A stretch of DNA of 64,000 nucleotides. Source: Chloroflexota bacterium. Lineage in GTDB: Bacteria > Chloroflexota > UBA11872. The notes beneath the pieces are model-generated. The model was not told where the DNA came from, ran no database searches, and worked only from the letters and a program-made list of their open reading frames with translations. Location: contig JAPOYR010000004.1 in NCBI GenBank assembly GCA_026706485.1, positions 186,001 to 250,000 on the forward strand, read 5' to 3'. Both the position numbers and the translations under genes were made by a program. Within the stretch, counting starts at the first letter, position 1, and every line of letters begins with the position of its first letter. Positions 1-9,050 of this stretch are shown one piece after another.

Positions 1-60
1 CTCGGCCTCGCCTGGGCGATCGAGACTCGCGGCGCCGGCTGGCGCCGCGGCAGCGGCTGA
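1..60 (+). CDS. 3' end of an unidentified gene, cut by the window edge
   Basis: The first 60 bases form one open frame ending in TGA at 58-60. It translates to about 19 residues with a hydrophobic start and an arginine/glycine-rich end (LGLAWAIETRGAGWRRGSG), which would suit the end of a membrane protein. Nothing more can be said about function. The gene would be convergent with the membrane protein ending at 95. The frame is too short to be sure it is coding. Confidence 0.35.
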   Translation, partial: LGLAWAIETRGAGWRRGSG

Positions 61-94
61 ACGACGTGGAGTTTGGGCCGCGCCACGGGGTTGT

Positions 95-1522
95 TCACTC
101 CGCCGGCTGGTGCCCCTTTCGGCGTGCCGCGAACCGCCCGAAACCAAGCGGCCCTGGTCGGACGCTCTCCACGAGGACGAGTGGGATCAGCGTGATTGCC
201 GTCAGCGCGACGACCGCGTCCGCCACCAGCAGCCACCAGCGTGCGTCGGTGGTGAGGAGCCGCCAAATCGCGGCCAGCTTGCTGAGCGTGGCCTCGGGCG
301 CGCTGTAGGCGACAAACTCCAGGTTCTGATCCGGCCAGGCCAGCTCGCCGTTGATCCAGAGGCGACCGTCCTCGTAGCGGTCGCCGTTGGTCAGGCCAAC
401 GCCAAGCCCCGCGCCGGGTGCGACATCGGCCGCGACTTGCGCGGCCAGCGGCTGGCCCTCACCAGCTGTGAGTGGCGGTTGGAGCTCAATCATCTTCCAG
501 CGCGGACAGTCGCCCACCGGGACCTCGATCGACCCCTCGGCAAGGGTGCGGTCGGGCGTGTCAAGGGGCGTGACGCGCACCGTGACCGCTCCGCCGTGAC
601 CTTCCCACTCGCAGTTGAAGAGCAGGAGCCCGAGGCTCTGCACGGGCGTGGCCGGCATGCGGAATCCCTGGACCAGGGCTTCCTGGCGGCTGAGATTCAC
701 TTCGAAGGCGCCGGAACGCGTGTAGGGGGCCAGCGCCTCGATCAGTGGCGCACGGAAGAGGAACGCGAGCGCAAGGCTTCCGAGTATGGCCAGCGCCGCG
801 ATCGATCCGACGAGCGACCGACGCCAGCGGCCGCCGAAGAGGGGATACGGCGGCGGGCGGCCATGGCGCAGCACGCCGACCGCGCTGAGCCCGATCAGCA
901 GGGTCCCGCTGAACTCCGCGGTTTCTTCGAGCACGTACCCCAGCGTCACCGCGCCACCGGTGGGCATCCAGCGCCCGATCGCCTCCTGCACGAGCGCAAA
1001 CACCCAGCAGGCAATTCCAAGCGTCAGCGGAGCGCGGGCCGCCCGCGCGCTCATACCCTTGCGAACGAAGAGCCACATCGCCAGCACGAAAACGGCGACC
1101 AGCGGACTCACCAGCACGGGCCACGGCAGGCCTGTGCGTCCGGCCTGGTCGAAGAGGGAGATTGGTCCGCGGTCCTTGAACTCGGCCAGCTCCTCGAAGG
1201 TCAAGGCCGCGGACGTCACGGTCAGCGCGGCCCATCCGCCGACCGCAATCCAGCCGGCCGAGCGGCGGTAGCTGACAGCGGCCGCGGCAAGCGCCAGCGC
1301 CGTGACGCACGCCAAGCCGGCAGCCGACACCGAGTTCGCAATCGTGCCTTCGTTGTCGGCATCCAGCCGGCTCAGGGTGGGGTCCCAGGGCGGAAGCAGC
1401 TCCGGGAATGCGAGGCTGAACAGGTGAGTCGCAACGTACCCACCCCACCAGAAGACGATTGCGCCCAGCAGCAGCAGCCGCGCGGTCCAATCAACCAGTT
1501 GCCAGGTGGTGCGTCGGTTCAT
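95..1522 (-). CDS. Polytopic membrane protein of unknown function, paralogue 1 of 3
   Basis: 475 residues. The N-terminal half has about seven hydrophobic segments, beginning with a long one at residues 12-35. Residues about 270-410 are hydrophilic and look like an extracytoplasmic beta-rich domain; a last membrane helix lies near residues 430-455 with a basic tail. I do not recognise a named family. It is clearly homologous along its whole length to the next gene (1519-2943): both share the segment LLPPWDPTL followed by RLDAD and IAN, and the motif WPDQNLEFVAYSAPE near the C-terminus. It is more distantly related to the protein at 22728-24242. Its ATG overlaps the TGA of the upstream paralogue (ATGA), so the two are probably translationally coupled. 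Confidence 0.85.
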   Translation of the reverse strand: MNRRTTWQLVDWTARLLLLGAIVFWWGGYVATHLFSLAFPELLPPWDPTLSRLDADNEGTIANSVSAAGLACVTALALAAAAVSYRRSAGWIAVGGWAALTVTSAALTFEELAEFKDRGPISLFDQAGRTGLPWPVLVSPLVAVFVLAMWLFVRKGMSARAARAPLTLGIACWVFALVQEAIGRWMPTGGAVTLGYVLEETAEFSGTLLIGLSAVGVLRHGRPPPYPLFGGRWRRSLVGSIAALAILGSLALAFLFRAPLIEALAPYTRSGAFEVNLSRQEALVQGFRMPATPVQSLGLLLFNCEWEGHGGAVTVRVTPLDTPDRTLAEGSIEVPVGDCPRWKMIELQPPLTAGEGQPLAAQVAADVAPGAGLGVGLTNGDRYEDGRLWINGELAWPDQNLEFVAYSAPEATLSKLAAIWRLLTTDARWWLLVADAVVALTAITLIPLVLVESVRPGPLGFGRFAARRKGHQPAE

Positions 1523-2943
1523 GGGGTAGCTGGCCGGTGCATGTCAGGCAGTCCGGGCGCGTCTTGAGCGCGCGGGCGGATGCTTGCCAGGAGAAGAGTC
1601 GGAATGAGGGTGATCACCGTAAGCGCGATGCCCAGATCGGCAGCCAGCAGCCACCAGCGGAAGTCGGTGGCGAGCAGCCGCCCAATGCCTAGCAGCTTGC
1701 TCCACGTGGGTTCGGGCGCACTGTAGGCGACAAACTCCAGATTCTGATCCGGCCAAGCCAACGCGCCGTTGACCCAGAGCCGCCCGTCCCGGTAGCGGTC
1801 GCCTTTGGTGGCGCCCACGCGGAGCTCGGCACCCGGGGCGACCACGGCCGATACCTGCAGTGCCAGCCGCTGGCCCTCGGCTGCAGTGAGTGGCGGCAGG
1901 AGCTCCACGTCGTGCCAGCGGGGGCAATCGCCCGCGGGAACCTGCACCGACCCCTGGGCGAGGATACGGTCGGGCGTGTCGGTGGGTGCGGCGCGGACCG
2001 CGATAGTTCCCGTATGACCGGATGGCTGACAGTTGGACAGCACGAGCCTGAGGCGATGCACGGGCGTGGCGGGCATGCGGATTTCCTGAACGACGGCTTC
2101 GTGGCGGGTGAGGGTCACGTCGAAGGCGCCAGCACGCGTGTAGGGCGCCGGCGCCTCAACGAGCGGCGCGCGGAAGAGAAAAACCACCGCAAGGCCGCCA
2201 AGCACCGCGAGTGCCGCAAACGACGCCGCGAGCGAACGGCGCCAGCGGCCGGCGAATAGGGGATATGGCGGCGGACGGCCCTGGCGCAGGACGATAACGG
2301 CGCTCAGCCCGATCAGGAGGGCTCCGCTGAATTCCAAGGTTTCTTCGAGCACATGGGCAAGTGCCGACGCTCGCGCGGCGAGTAGGCCCGCCTCGAGCGC
2401 ATCGTTCAGGAGGGCAAACGCCCAACAGGCGATTCCAAGCGTCAGTGGCGCGCGGCCTGCCCGCGTGACGAGACCCCGGCGAACAAAGAGCCACATCGCC
2501 AGCATAAAAGCGACGACCAGCGGACTCGCCACGACAGGCCATGGGAGCCCGAGGTCGTCCGCGTAGTCGACAACCAAGATTGGACCACCTCGCTTGGATA
2601 CCAAGAGCTCGATATAGGTCAAAGTCGCCGTCGTGAGCGCCAGCGCGGCCCATCCCCCGACAGTGATCCAGCCGGCCGAGCGGCGGAAGCCAACAGCGGC
2701 CGCGGCGAGCGCAAGGCCCGTCACAGTCGCCAACGTCACGGCGGAAACCGTGTTCGCGATCGTTCCCTCACTATCGGCATCCAGCCGGCCCAGGGTGGGA
2801 TCCCACGGCGGAAGCAGGTCCGGGAACGCCAGGCTGAATAGGTGAGTGGCGACATACCCGCCCCACCAGAAGACGATCGCGCCCAGCAGTAGCAGACGAG
2901 CCGTCCAACCCACCACTTGTCTGACAGCGATTCCCATCGTCAA
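1519..2943 (-). CDS. Polytopic membrane protein of unknown function, paralogue 2 of 3
   Basis: 474 residues with the same layout as the downstream copy: roughly seven N-terminal membrane helices, a soluble beta-rich domain at about 265-400 that includes NGDRY-like and WPDQNLEFVAYSAPE segments, and one C-terminal helix. The two proteins are so alike in length and order that they must derive from tandem duplication. The gene is first in a two-gene unit; its stop TGA overlaps the next ATG. No catalytic motif is recognisable. The soluble domain followed by a helix recalls membrane-anchored sensory or carbohydrate-binding modules, but that is only an analogy. Confidence 0.85.
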   Translation of the reverse strand: MTMGIAVRQVVGWTARLLLLGAIVFWWGGYVATHLFSLAFPDLLPPWDPTLGRLDADSEGTIANTVSAVTLATVTGLALAAAAVGFRRSAGWITVGGWAALALTTATLTYIELLVSKRGGPILVVDYADDLGLPWPVVASPLVVAFMLAMWLFVRRGLVTRAGRAPLTLGIACWAFALLNDALEAGLLAARASALAHVLEETLEFSGALLIGLSAVIVLRQGRPPPYPLFAGRWRRSLAASFAALAVLGGLAVVFLFRAPLVEAPAPYTRAGAFDVTLTRHEAVVQEIRMPATPVHRLRLVLSNCQPSGHTGTIAVRAAPTDTPDRILAQGSVQVPAGDCPRWHDVELLPPLTAAEGQRLALQVSAVVAPGAELRVGATKGDRYRDGRLWVNGALAWPDQNLEFVAYSAPEPTWSKLLGIGRLLATDFRWWLLAADLGIALTVITLIPTLLLASIRPRAQDAPGLPDMHRPATP

Positions 2944-3128
2944 GTGATGGGGCGGAGCGTGTCAGGGTGCATGGGCGCGGATTGAGTGGTCGAGCGAACG
3001 TGGTGGACCGTTGAGGCTACAGCGGCCGGCCTCACGACGCATCGAATCCGCCAACACCGGCGCTCATGGTGCTGGATCTCCCGTTCGGCGCCGTGCGAGC
3101 GTGGCGCCCGATCCAGCACGTTTCTCGC

Positions 3129-4583
3129 CTACCGGAAATGCTCCGGCGCGCGGGTGAAGTTGATCTGCGGGCCGGCGGCGCGGACAGCGGCCTCGCCGCC
3201 GCTGCGCTCCACCAGCCGGCGCTGGGCCGCCTTGGCCTCGGCCTCGACGGCCTCGGGATCGACGATCGTGCGCAACTGCGCCTCGAAGCGCTGCAGATCG
3301 CCTGCGTACGCCGGATCGCCCGCCAGGTCGTGACGCTCCTCCGGGTCGTTCGCCAGGTCGAAGAGTTGCGGCGGAAAGCCGTGGAAGTGCACGTACTTCC
3401 AGCGCTCGTCGCGCAGCATGAAGGCGCCCGACACCGAGCCGCTGGCGTGATATTCGGCGAACGTCGTGCGCGACGCCGGCCCCTCGCCCCGCGCCAGCGG
3501 CCACAGCGACATGCCGGGCAGGTCGGCGTCGGCGGCTTCGAGCGGCACGCCAACCCCCTCGCAAATGGTCGGAAAGGCGTCGACCAGCGAGACGCTCACG
3601 TCGCGCACCGCGCCCATTGGCACGTCGGGTCCGGCCAGGATCAGCGGCGCAGCTACCGCGCTGTCGTACATCACGCTCTTGCCCCAGAGTCCGTAGTCGC
3701 CCAGGGTCTCGCCGTGGTCGCTGGTGTAGATCACACGGGTGCGGTCGGCCAGGCCGCGCGCCTCCAGCGCGTCCAGCACGCGGCCGATCTGCCGGTCGAG
3801 ATAGGTGCACATGCCCAGGTAGGCGGCGATGGCGCGGCGCGTGGGCTCCTCGCCCGGGAAGTCGCCGGGCGTGAATATCCGCGCCTCGCGGAATGCCGAT
3901 ACGTGCGGATGATCTGGCCATTCGTCGGGCTGCCACTGGATCGGCAGCGGCACGTCGTGCAGTGGGTAGCGCGCGAAGTCGGACGGCGGCGCGATCAGCG
4001 GAAAATGCGGCAGCGTGAAGGAGACGAAGAGGCACCAGGGCTCCTCGTGCCGTCCAGACTCGTCCCGCAGCCAGGTGCAGGCCTCGTCGGCGATGGCGGC
4101 GTCGAAGCGCAGGTATTCCGAATCGCCCGGCCCGGCGGCGTGAACGTTCTCGAGCTGGCGGCGCGCGCGCGGCATGTTCCAGCGAATCGAGCCGAACGCG
4201 TCGCCGCGCTCGAACATCACGTGCAAGGGAAGGCGCTGGTCCGGCAAGCCGATGTCGTCGCGCGTGTTGCGGTAGTGCAGCTTGCCGATGGTGGTGACCT
4301 GGCGGCCGAGGGCGCCCAGCCGGTGGCCCCAGCTTGGCGCCGCGTCGCCGGTATAGGGCATGGCGTTATCCCAGGCGCCAATCTCGTGGCCGTAGCGCCC
4401 GGTGAGGAAGCTGGCCCGCGACGGCACGCAGATGGGGATGTTGCACGAGGCGTTGGTGAAGCGTGTGCCGCGGGCCGCCAGCGCGTCGAGATGCGGCGTC
4501 TGGACCAGCGGATGCCCGGCGCAGCCGAGCACGCGCGCGTTGTGCTCGTCCGACATGATGACGAGCAGGTTCTGGGGTTGCAT
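3129..4583 (-). CDS. Sulfatase (formylglycine-dependent, alkaline-phosphatase fold)
   Basis: 484 residues, the usual size for a soluble type I sulfatase. The N-terminus carries the metal-binding SDEHN segment (D12). C52 sits in C-V-P-S-R, the signature whose cysteine is oxidised to formylglycine. A later SDHGE motif matches the second metal-binding site. No signal peptide is visible, so the enzyme may act in the cytoplasm on imported sulfated sugars or sulfate esters; the substrate cannot be read from sequence. The ATG at 4583 is preceded by a TGGAG ribosome site. Neighbouring sugar-type oxidoreductase and sialidase-like genes suggest glycan breakdown. A formylglycine-generating enzyme is not in the window. 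Confidence 0.93.
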   Translation of the reverse strand: MQPQNLLVIMSDEHNARVLGCAGHPLVQTPHLDALAARGTRFTNASCNIPICVPSRASFLTGRYGHEIGAWDNAMPYTGDAAPSWGHRLGALGRQVTTIGKLHYRNTRDDIGLPDQRLPLHVMFERGDAFGSIRWNMPRARRQLENVHAAGPGDSEYLRFDAAIADEACTWLRDESGRHEEPWCLFVSFTLPHFPLIAPPSDFARYPLHDVPLPIQWQPDEWPDHPHVSAFREARIFTPGDFPGEEPTRRAIAAYLGMCTYLDRQIGRVLDALEARGLADRTRVIYTSDHGETLGDYGLWGKSVMYDSAVAAPLILAGPDVPMGAVRDVSVSLVDAFPTICEGVGVPLEAADADLPGMSLWPLARGEGPASRTTFAEYHASGSVSGAFMLRDERWKYVHFHGFPPQLFDLANDPEERHDLAGDPAYAGDLQRFEAQLRTIVDPEAVEAEAKAAQRRLVERSGGEAAVRAAGPQINFTRAPEHFR

Positions 4584-4830
4584 TGGGGCTCCACGGCGCG
4601 AGACTGCTTAGCGTCGCACAGGCTGGCGCGGAGAAACTCTGGCAAGGCTCCCACAGACTCGACGGGCACTATCGCGTGCCGGACGCGGGAACCAGGGCCC
4701 GGGCGGTCCGCTTCCGGCGGCGAGACAGGCCTGGTGCCATCCACTACATTGGGCCACGTTGCAGCAGGCCACGGTGTCGGCCCGCATCCGGTAGCGGCAG
4801 GCCGCGTGGCAGTCGTTCATAGCGGGGAGG

Positions 4831-5244
4831 ATGGCGGTGCCTAGACAAATCGCACTTCGGATCGTCGCGGCCTATCAGGTGTTGATGGCCCTGGCCGTGG
4901 GCGTGCACTTCATCATCACGCCGCTCTATCACCCCGGCGGCGATGAGCCGTTCACTGCGTGGCTGGTCTTGAACTGGTTCATGGCCGTGAGCGCAGTGAT
5001 CGTGCTGATCGGGAGCTACGCGCGGAAACGGCGCATGGACGCCGAAGAGGCGGACGCGCGAACCTCGCTGGAAGTGAACGTCGTCTTCTACGCCGCGCTG
5101 GGACTGTTCCTGTGGTTCTTCTGGAACTGGTTCGGTGCGCTCACCGACCAGGGCAACGGCACGCTGTGGGCGTTCATCGACCCCCTGTTCGTGCTGGTGG
5201 TCGGCCCCGCCGGCCTGCGGATGTGGCGCGCGATCGGGGGGTAG
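4831..5244 (+). CDS. Small four-helix membrane protein, hypothetical
   Basis: 137 residues with about four hydrophobic stretches: residues 8-30, 42-65, 88-108 and 115-130. The loop between the second and third is charged (RKRRMDAEEADA). The protein is intact and starts at an ATG near the end of a 250-base gap that also holds the start of the divergent sulfatase. No known family was recognised. It resembles other small integral membrane proteins of unknown role found beside metabolic genes. Confidence 0.7.
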   Translation: MAVPRQIALRIVAAYQVLMALAVGVHFIITPLYHPGGDEPFTAWLVLNWFMAVSAVIVLIGSYARKRRMDAEEADARTSLEVNVVFYAALGLFLWFFWNWFGALTDQGNGTLWAFIDPLFVLVVGPAGLRMWRAIGG

Positions 5245-5295
5245 CCGGGCTGGCCGGAGCCGCGCCGGCTGGCGTGAGGCTCGGAGTGGTCCTCC

Positions 5296-5380
5296 TGTCA
5301 TTCCGAATGAACGTGAGGAATCGAAGGGCGCTGCGCCTCTTCCGTTGCCCCTTAGATTCCTCGCTGCGCTCGGAATGACA
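5296..5380. repeat. Imperfect palindromic repeat unit (REP-like)
   Basis: The arms at 5296-5322 and 5355-5380 both contain TGTCATTCCGA near the outside and GAGGAATC near the inside and pair as an inverted repeat, with mismatches in the middle of the stem. The wording is that of short palindromic elements common between genes in many bacteria. It lies between convergent-free genes and codes for nothing visible. Confidence 0.75.
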
Positions 5381-5426
5381 GATGAGGGGCGCTCGGCGTG
5401 ACCGACGAGGGACGCTCGGCATGACG
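5381..5426. repeat. Two tandem 23-base repeats
   Basis: Two adjacent 23-base copies (5381-5403 and 5404-5426) of a sequence of the form GAYGAGGGRCGCTCGGCRTGAC follow directly on the palindromic unit. They differ at only a few positions. They lie about 40 bases upstream of the Gfo/Idh/MocA gene at 5465. No function is evident; a repeat scar is as likely as a regulatory site. Confidence 0.6.
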
Positions 5427-5464
5427 AGGTCGGGAGCGCGACGCAAGTCGAATCCGAGCGCCTG

Positions 5465-6451
5465 ATGCTGCGCTGGGGGATCGTCGGCTTCGGCGACATC
5501 GCGGCCAAGGCCGTGGCCCCGGCCATTCGCGCGCACGCCGCCGGCGAGCTGACGGCGATCTGCCGCCGCGATCCAGATGCCCTGGAACGGCACCGGCAAG
5601 CATTCGACGTGCCGCGGGCATTCACCGACTACGACGAGATGCTGCGGCAGGCGCCTATCGACGCGGTCTACGTGGCGACGCCGGTGCATCTGCACGCCGC
5701 GCAGGCGTTGGCGGCGCTTGATCGCGGGCTGCACGTCCTGGTCGAGAAGCCCATGGCCGCCACCGCCGCCGAGGCGGAGGCCATGGTGGAACGCGCCGAG
5801 CAACGCGGCGTGCGGCTGGGCGTGGCCTACTACCACCAGTTCACCCCGATCAACGCCTTCGTGCGCGAGCTGGTGGCCTCGGGCGAGCTGGGGGAGCTGA
5901 CGGCGCTGCATGGCAACGCGTCGTCGTCCTACAACCCGCCATTGGACGATGTCAAATCATGGCGCCTCATCCGCGCCGTCGGCGGCGGCGGACCGCTGAT
6001 GGACCTGGGCAGCCACCGTTTGCAGACATTTACGTCGCTGGCGGGGCCGGCGCGGCAGGTGGCGACCTTCAGCGACCGGCGACGCGTCGCCGGCGACGTG
6101 GAAGACGTGCTGTCGCTCATCGTCAACTACGACTCCGGGGTGCAGGCCACGCTGTCCTCGATCTGGGGCATCGATCCGGCGCGCGGGGACTACGAGGTGT
6201 GGTGCACCGAGGGCTATATCAACGTGCCCTATGCGCGCGGCGACGAGTGCTTCGTGACGCAGCACGGGCAGCGTCGGCGCGAGACGCGCCCGGCGCCGGA
6301 GCTGCACGACCTGCCGCTGATCGAGGATTTCGCCTCCGGAGTCACGCGCCCGGACAGCCAGGTGCTGACCGGCGAGGTGGGACTTGAAGTCCAGCGTGTG
6401 ATCGACGCGGCGTATCGCTCAGCGGCGGACGGGGTCGTGGTTCGGCTCTAG
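5465..6451 (+). CDS. Gfo/Idh/MocA-family NAD(P)-dependent oxidoreductase
   Basis: 328 residues, the normal length for this family of sugar and inositol dehydrogenases. The N-terminal Rossmann fold begins with GIVGFGDIA, and residues near 95 carry the family motif EKPMA. The C-terminal half is the alpha/beta substrate-binding domain; a likely catalytic lysine is in the EKP motif. The substrate is not known: relatives oxidise glucose, inositol, sugar acids or glycosides. The stop TAG overlaps the stop of the convergent sialidase-like gene in a shared CTAG at 6448-6451. Confidence 0.93.
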   Translation: MLRWGIVGFGDIAAKAVAPAIRAHAAGELTAICRRDPDALERHRQAFDVPRAFTDYDEMLRQAPIDAVYVATPVHLHAAQALAALDRGLHVLVEKPMAATAAEAEAMVERAEQRGVRLGVAYYHQFTPINAFVRELVASGELGELTALHGNASSSYNPPLDDVKSWRLIRAVGGGGPLMDLGSHRLQTFTSLAGPARQVATFSDRRRVAGDVEDVLSLIVNYDSGVQATLSSIWGIDPARGDYEVWCTEGYINVPYARGDECFVTQHGQRRRETRPAPELHDLPLIEDFASGVTRPDSQVLTGEVGLEVQRVIDAAYRSAADGVVVRL

Positions 6452-8127
6452 GCGTCGGCCGGCTCCAGCCCTTCGGGCGTGACGCGCAGGCGCTGGGCGC
6501 GAACGCGGGCGTCCGAGTACTTGCCGTCGTAGACGTAAAGCACCACGTCCGGCTCGACCTCGACCGTGGCGCCGTTGGCGTAGAAGGGCGTGTCGATGCG
6601 GGTGGCCTGCCAGCTCATGCCGCCGTCCAGGCTCAGCTGCGCGCCGATGCCCGGGTGCCGTCCCGCGATGACCATCGCGCCATTCGCCGTGGCGGTCATG
6701 GCGTCGGTGCAGGCATACATGGGGAAGTGCCCGCGCGTCGCCGGGCTCCAGGTGAGCCCCCCGTCATTCGACCACATCTCCCACATCCACGGGGAAGTCT
6801 CCGGGCGAATCAGCGCCACGATGCGGTTGGGCGCCACCTCGCAGGCGGAGGTTTCGGAGGCCGTTTCGCGGGCATTCATCAGCATGCCGGGGCGCGGGTT
6901 GGGACCGTCCACGCGAATCGGCGGCGACCAGCTGCGTCCCCCATCGGTGGACCGCACGCAAAAGCTGAATGATCCGGGCGCGGGAGCGCCGACATAGCGC
7001 CAGCCGTCGCGGGTCACACCGCCGTGCATGCTGGGCCCGACGGCCACGCTGTACCCGAAGCGCAGCAGGGTGCCGTCACGCAGCGGAACAACCTTCGACA
7101 AGTAGGCATGCTCGATGTCGAGATCGTCGTCGAACGTCACGCGCCCGATGCTCGAAGGCTCGCTCCAGATGCGACCGGCGTCGGTCGATTCGACCATCGA
7201 CAGGTCGAAGGGCGGGTCGTGCTGCATCAGGAATGCGACGACGTGGTCGCCGTCGACTGGGTGCAGCGTGGCGCCGTGCAGCGTGTCGGGCAGCACCTCG
7301 GGTTCTGACCAGGTGCGCCCGGCGTCGTGCGAGCGCAGCAGCAGAGTGGTGCGAGTGCCGGTGGTGTGCGCGTCCAAGGCCGCCAGCTTGAGGAGCACCT
7401 CGCCCGAGTCCAGGCGCACCAGGCCGCCCACATACTGATAGGCGCCGTGCGTGGTGTCGGGCAGCGGATGCCGCCAGCCCGGACCGGGCGCGACGGACGA
7501 GTCCCACGGCGGGGCGGCCGCGGGCTCGCCGCGAATGCGGACATTGCGGAAGCTGTTGCCCGAGCCCACCCGCGCACGGGCGTCGCCGAAATACTCCTTG
7601 ACCTCGTCCGGGTCCCGACCGTTGTAGGTCTCGAGGCCCACGTAGCCCGGCTCGCCGTAGGTGTCGTCGGTGACGACGGGGAAGGCCCGGCCGTCTACCC
7701 AGAGACGTATCTCGGGGCCTTGCACCTTCAACTTGGCGGTGTGCCACAGGCCGATCTCGCTGGGGATGCCGGGCACGACTTCGGTCCGCAGCACCCGCGC
7801 CCAGCCCGAGGCGTCCACCTTGGATATGGCGGCCCAGAAGTGGGCGCCGCGGAACTGCTGCCCGGTGCAGGGAAAGTGCACCAGGTAGTAGTGCCGCGCG
7901 TGGCGTCCGCGAAACACGAAGCCGCTGTCCGAGCCCTGGATCTCCCAGCGGAAGTCGAACTCGGCCTCGAAGTCTCGATAGGCCGCGGCGGTTGAAATCG
8001 CCAGGCTGTCGTCCGCCGGCTGCGGCGGGCTGGTCACCACGCCGGGCTCCTGTTCGATCCAGGGCGCGGTGGTGAATGCCCAGGGCTCGCCGGAGACCGG
8101 TGAAAGGGACTGCCAGTCGTCGTTCAT
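6448..8127 (-). CDS. Two-domain protein: concanavalin-like N-terminus and BNR/sialidase-like propeller
   Basis: 559 residues. Residues about 1-200 resemble the DUF1080/LamG type of concanavalin-like sandwich seen in polysaccharide-active proteins. Residues about 215-555 form a sialidase-like six-bladed propeller, marked by five Asp boxes of the form S-x-D-x-G-x-[TS]-W (SHDAGRTW, STDAGRIW, STDGGRSW, SNDGGLTW, SLDGGMSW). No signal peptide is seen. The Asp boxes show the fold but not true sialidase activity. The start lies 1 base after the stop of the MBL-fold gene, and a GGAGG ribosome site sits inside that gene's end, so the two are coupled. Confidence 0.85.
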   Translation of the reverse strand: MNDDWQSLSPVSGEPWAFTTAPWIEQEPGVVTSPPQPADDSLAISTAAAYRDFEAEFDFRWEIQGSDSGFVFRGRHARHYYLVHFPCTGQQFRGAHFWAAISKVDASGWARVLRTEVVPGIPSEIGLWHTAKLKVQGPEIRLWVDGRAFPVVTDDTYGEPGYVGLETYNGRDPDEVKEYFGDARARVGSGNSFRNVRIRGEPAAAPPWDSSVAPGPGWRHPLPDTTHGAYQYVGGLVRLDSGEVLLKLAALDAHTTGTRTTLLLRSHDAGRTWSEPEVLPDTLHGATLHPVDGDHVVAFLMQHDPPFDLSMVESTDAGRIWSEPSSIGRVTFDDDLDIEHAYLSKVVPLRDGTLLRFGYSVAVGPSMHGGVTRDGWRYVGAPAPGSFSFCVRSTDGGRSWSPPIRVDGPNPRPGMLMNARETASETSACEVAPNRIVALIRPETSPWMWEMWSNDGGLTWSPATRGHFPMYACTDAMTATANGAMVIAGRHPGIGAQLSLDGGMSWQATRIDTPFYANGATVEVEPDVVLYVYDGKYSDARVRAQRLRVTPEGLEPADA

Positions 8128-8128
8128 G

Positions 8129-9010
8129 TCAACCTCCGGATCCGTCAGGTCCGATTTGGACTTCCAACAACTCCTCGCCCCAGAGCACCGGGCCGTCGTA
8201 GATCTGACTGATTTCCTTGATCGCCTGGCTGCGGGCCTGCGGCTCGGCCAGCCAGGGCGGTTGGTGGTTCACCAGCAGGCGCTTGACCCCGGCGGCGGCG
8301 GCGACCGCGGCGCAGCCCGCGGTGTCGGACTCGGCCAAGAGCGAACCTTCCCACTGCCGGCCCGCCAGGGCCACGGCTTCCATGATGAGCAGGTCCGCGC
8401 CGCGGGCCAGCTCGATCACCTCGTCGCAGGGGCGGGTGTCGCCGCTGAAGACGATCACGCCGTCGTCGGTCTCGAATCGGAATCCCAGGCAGGTGAGATA
8501 GGGCTGCGCGTGGCGCACCTCCGCCGCCGACACCGACCAGCCGTCACCGCCGGCGACGGGCCCCGGCACGATGTCGTGGGCCTGCATCTCCGGCGGGGGG
8601 CGATCGCCGGCGCCGCCCCGGCTGTGGTAGGCGCCGATGCTCATGGGGTGATTGGTGCGCGCGACCACGTCCAGCCAGAGCACGCCCTCGTCCGGACCCA
8701 TGAGCCTGCGTGTGAATTCGGCCGTCGGCGGCGGACCGTAAACCTGCAACGGCGTCTCGCCGCCGATCGACATATCGAACCGCGTCATGAGGAAGCAGGG
8801 AAAGTCGGCCATGTGGTCCGAGTGCAGGTGGGTGAAGAACACCCGGCTGACATCGGTGGCCCGCAGCCCGGCCTGATAGAGCTTGAGGGTGGCCGCGGGG
8901 CCGCAGTCGACGAGCAACGTTTCCTGGCCGACCTGCAGGGCGAAGGCCGTTCCCCACCGGCCCGGCATGGGCGTGGGGACGCCGCAACTGAGGACGATCA
9001 GCCGCGCCAT
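8129..9010 (-). CDS. MBL-fold metallo-hydrolase, ribonuclease Z-like
   Basis: 293 residues from the ATG at 9010, chosen because GGGAG lies six bases upstream; a longer reading from 9028 would add six residues. The zinc-binding motif is H61-L-H63-S-D65-H66, as in the RNase Z / arylsulfatase-like branch of the metallo-beta-lactamase fold, and later motifs include SGDTRPC. Members of this branch act as tRNA 3' endonucleases, phosphodiesterases or arylsulfatases. The tight coupling to a sialidase-like gene argues for a small-molecule or sugar ester substrate rather than tRNA, but this is inference. Confidence 0.85.
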   Translation of the reverse strand: MARLIVLSCGVPTPMPGRWGTAFALQVGQETLLVDCGPAATLKLYQAGLRATDVSRVFFTHLHSDHMADFPCFLMTRFDMSIGGETPLQVYGPPPTAEFTRRLMGPDEGVLWLDVVARTNHPMSIGAYHSRGGAGDRPPPEMQAHDIVPGPVAGGDGWSVSAAEVRHAQPYLTCLGFRFETDDGVIVFSGDTRPCDEVIELARGADLLIMEAVALAGRQWEGSLLAESDTAGCAAVAAAAGVKRLLVNHQPPWLAEPQARSQAIKEISQIYDGPVLWGEELLEVQIGPDGSGG

Positions 9011-9050
9011 GTGAGGCTCCCGCCGCAACCCTCGCGAATCGGCGTGCGCT

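Noticed and set aside
110-1567. A 485-codon plus-strand open frame opposite the first membrane gene
   Set aside because: It is arginine/histidine/glutamine-rich antisense sequence in GC-rich DNA; the minus-strand frame has clear membrane helices and a paralogue.
3066-4844. Long plus-strand frame opposite the sulfatase
   Set aside because: Sulfatase motifs on the minus strand are complete; the plus-strand frame has no family-like segments.
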